From: Candidatus Ventrousia excrementavium
GTDB taxonomy: Bacteria > Bacillota > Clostridia > Oscillospirales > Butyricicoccaceae
DNA length: 40,241 bases
NCBI GenBank assembly: GCA_018714845.1
Contig: DVMR01000050.1
Span: 1-40,241, forward strand
Direction: 5' to 3'
In this document: one piece after another, positions 38,861 through 40,241 of the stretch
How the letters are laid out: each line of letters opens with the position of its first letter
Position numbering within the stretch: position 1 is the first letter of the stretch
Translations under genes and position numbers: made by a program
The notes under the pieces: generated by a model
Database searches by the model: none
Told to the model about the DNA's origin: nothing
Seen by the model: the letters and a program-made list of their open reading frames with translations, nothing else

Positions 38861-39221
38861 CAATCTCCACCTCGATTCGCGGGCGCTTTCTGTCGACCTC
38901 GAACTGATCCGAAAACCCGTCGACACACGCCCAGTTGTCGTTTTTCAGCACGCCGGTGTGCACCAGCGCATCCTGTATGACCTTCCGCCCGAACGCGCTG
39001 ACGTTGTCCTTGTCGCGCTTTTTGTCCCGCTCGAACCAACGGTAGGCCATGCGCACCGGCTTTGCAAACCGCACGCCCCGCAGCTGCGACCGCACGCACC
39101 ATTCGACGGCCTGCTGCGCCTCGCGCTTCATTTTGGCCGCCGCGTGACGGTTTGTCCGCTCGGCGGATATGTACTCGTTCAGCCCCGGCAGCCGCCCGGA
39201 GATGGTCAGCTTAGCTTTCAT
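38844..39221 (-). CDS. RusA-type Holliday junction resolvase
   Basis: 125 aa. The RusA signature is clear: MKAKLTISGRLPGLNEYISA at the start, the acidic site KKRDKDNVSAFGRKVIQDAL with conserved aspartates, and LKNDNWACVDGF. It cuts branched DNA made during recombination or replication. Ends 17 bases inside the next gene and begins inside the 35-aa gene, implying translational coupling. Confidence 0.9.
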   Translation of the reverse strand: MKAKLTISGRLPGLNEYISAERTNRHAAAKMKREAQQAVEWCVRSQLRGVRFAKPVRMAYRWFERDKKRDKDNVSAFGRKVIQDALVHTGVLKNDNWACVDGFSDQFEVDRKRPRIEVEIDDEQP

Positions 39222-39318
39222 AATCCCACAGCGTCAGCAGAGCGCGCAGCCGCGCGTACAGCTCGGTCTCGTCATAGTCCTGCGCCAGAAGGCGCTCAAT
39301 GTGCTCCCGCAGGCTCAT
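39211..39318 (-). CDS. Very small protein (35 aa) between helicase and RusA
   Basis: MSLREHIERLLAQDYDETEL is the start; the protein ends LTLWDYES. ATG 39318 overlaps the helicase stop as ATGA and its stop lies inside the RusA start, so all three are coupled. It is one acidic helix pair. Function unknown; such short proteins are easily missed in annotation. Confidence 0.6.
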   Translation of the reverse strand: MSLREHIERLLAQDYDETELYARLRALLTLWDYES

Positions 39319-40241
39319 CGTTTGGCCTCGCTGTAAAACCGCTGGGTCTCGCCGTAAAACCGGAAATCCAGCCGGCCGACGCGGCCTTCCTTGCTCTTGG
39401 CCACCGAGACCGCGTGCTGCGTGGTCGGCGGATTCTCCCGCGCGCCGACGTAGTCGAGCAGCAGCACCGCGTCGGCGTCCTGCTCAATCTGCCCCGACTC
39501 GCGCAGCTCGTGCAGCTCGGGCTTGCCTGTCGCACTGCCGCGGTTGAGCTGGCTGAGCGCAAACACCGCCGTGCCCGTCCGCTGCGCAAAGGTGTGCAGC
39601 GCCACCGAAATGCCCGTCACCTGCTCGTACCGGTCCCTGCCCGGCCCGCGCAGCAGCCCCAGGTAGTCGACAAACACCACCTCGGCGCCCAGCTTCTGCG
39701 CCTTGCCCGCCACGCGCGCCGCGTCGTACCCTGCCGCACGCACCACCGTCAGGCTGCGGTCCCGAAGCTGTTCGCACGCCTGCGCGATCCTGCGCCACGC
39801 CGCGTCGTCGGTGTCCAAATCCCGGCGCTTGATGCGCTCGAGCTCCACGCCGCTGACGTTGGACGCCAGACGCTGCGCCAGCTTGTCCGGACTGGTCTCG
39901 AGTGAGAAATACACCACCCGCCGCGTTTTGGCCATGTGCGCCGCCATCTGCAGCGTAAACGCCGTCTTGCCGCTCGACGGCCTGCCGCCGATGACGATGA
40001 AATCCCCCGGCGACACCATGAGCCGCCGGTCGAGCTCGGCAAAGCCCGTTGTGATGACATCCGGCTTTTCGTGCAGCCCGGCCACCATGCCGCGCAGCAG
40101 CTCGCTCATGCCGCACTCGTCCCGTGCGTCGCGGTCTTGCGCCGCGGCCTGCAATTCCGCCAGCACCGCCCGCACATCGTCCATGCCCGCGCTTTCTACA
40201 ATGCGCAGCCCCAGTGTCTGCGCCCGCAAAAGCTGCGCCCG
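39315..40241 (-). CDS. DnaB-type replicative helicase, 5' end cut by the window
   Basis: At least 308 aa; the frame stays open to the window edge, so the N-terminus is missing. RecA-like motor: PDVITTGFAELDRRLMVSPG, Walker A GGRPSSGKT, VVYFSLETSPDKLAQRL, Walker B VVFVDYLGLLRG, the glutamine motif ALSQLNRGS and the C-terminal arginine-finger region ELHELRESGQIEQDADAVLL. It unwinds DNA at the phage replication fork. A theta-type replication module, rather than a Mu-type transposase, is implied. Confidence 0.9.
   Translation of the reverse strand, partial: RAQLLRAQTLGLRIVESAGMDDVRAVLAELQAAAQDRDARDECGMSELLRGMVAGLHEKPDVITTGFAELDRRLMVSPGDFIVIGGRPSSGKTAFTLQMAAHMAKTRRVVYFSLETSPDKLAQRLASNVSGVELERIKRRDLDTDDAAWRRIAQACEQLRDRSLTVVRAAGYDAARVAGKAQKLGAEVVFVDYLGLLRGPGRDRYEQVTGISVALHTFAQRTGTAVFALSQLNRGSATGKPELHELRESGQIEQDADAVLLLDYVGARENPPTTQHAVSVAKSKEGRVGRLDFRFYGETQRFYSEAKR

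Noticed and set aside
1..40241. CRISPR array
   Set aside because: No regularly spaced short repeats with unique spacers were seen. The only periodic sequence is the protein-coding repeat in the fibre gene and the His repeat in the DUF2577 gene.
6482..40241. Mu-type transposable phage
   Set aside because: Baseplate genes resemble Mu, but a DnaB-type helicase, RusA and no transposase genes are seen here. The integrase region is outside the window, so the integration mode stays open.

Overview
The window is a high-GC Firmicutes chromosome segment, most likely Clostridia of the Oscillospirales type. That placement is an inference from a bacterial selA-selB-tRNA-Sec cluster, an XpaC-family gene, PBSX-like (xkd-type) phage genes and strong GGAGG ribosome sites. 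It divides into a host part (1-6.48 kb) and most of one prophage (6.48 kb to the right edge). Every main prophage gene lies on the minus strand.

Host part: a gene-free repeat-rich stretch (1-480); tRNA-Leu(UAA) on the plus strand with its own promoter and terminator; then, on the minus strand, selA, selB and tRNA-Sec(UCA), the core of the selenocysteine machinery. tRNA-Sec has its own promoter. Next come a GNAT acetyltransferase that looks frameshifted in a GC-dinucleotide run, and an XpaC-family membrane protein. No selD is present.

Prophage, in transcription order (right to left): DnaB-type helicase (cut by the window edge), a 35-aa protein, RusA resolvase, a helicase-methyltransferase fusion, a 3D-domain protein, a PAPS-reductase-like PP-loop protein, small unknowns and dUTPase. 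A leader of about 360 bp follows, with a candidate LexA-controlled promoter. The late operon then runs terS, terL, portal, minor head protein, protease/scaffold, two cement-protein paralogues, major capsid, connectors, sheath, tube, tail chaperones, tape measure, baseplate, receptor-binding fibre, and finally a lysis region with holin and endolysin. This is a contractile-tailed (myovirus-like) temperate phage. The integrase, repressor and right attachment site lie outside the window.

The most unusual item is in the minor head gene. Its HPNC motif is interrupted by a 327-aa intein, and a complete homing-endonuclease-like gene (28074-28964) with its own ribosome site and candidate promoter is encoded on the opposite strand inside the intein DNA. 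The two frames are in codon register across 297 codons, and the endonuclease stop codon abuts the intein's first codon. Further striking points are: (i) an endolysin whose glycosidase and C39-like peptidase halves are joined only through a -1 frameshift signal with heptamer, 5-nt spacer and 9-bp stem; (ii) two tandem type I toxin-antitoxin-like modules between lysis genes, with consensus convergent promoters and unit-specific inverted 5' sequences; (iii) a DUF2577 baseplate protein with five HxH motifs at an exact 9-residue period; and (iv) a fibre with two sets of seven propeller-like repeats in DNA of much lower GC.
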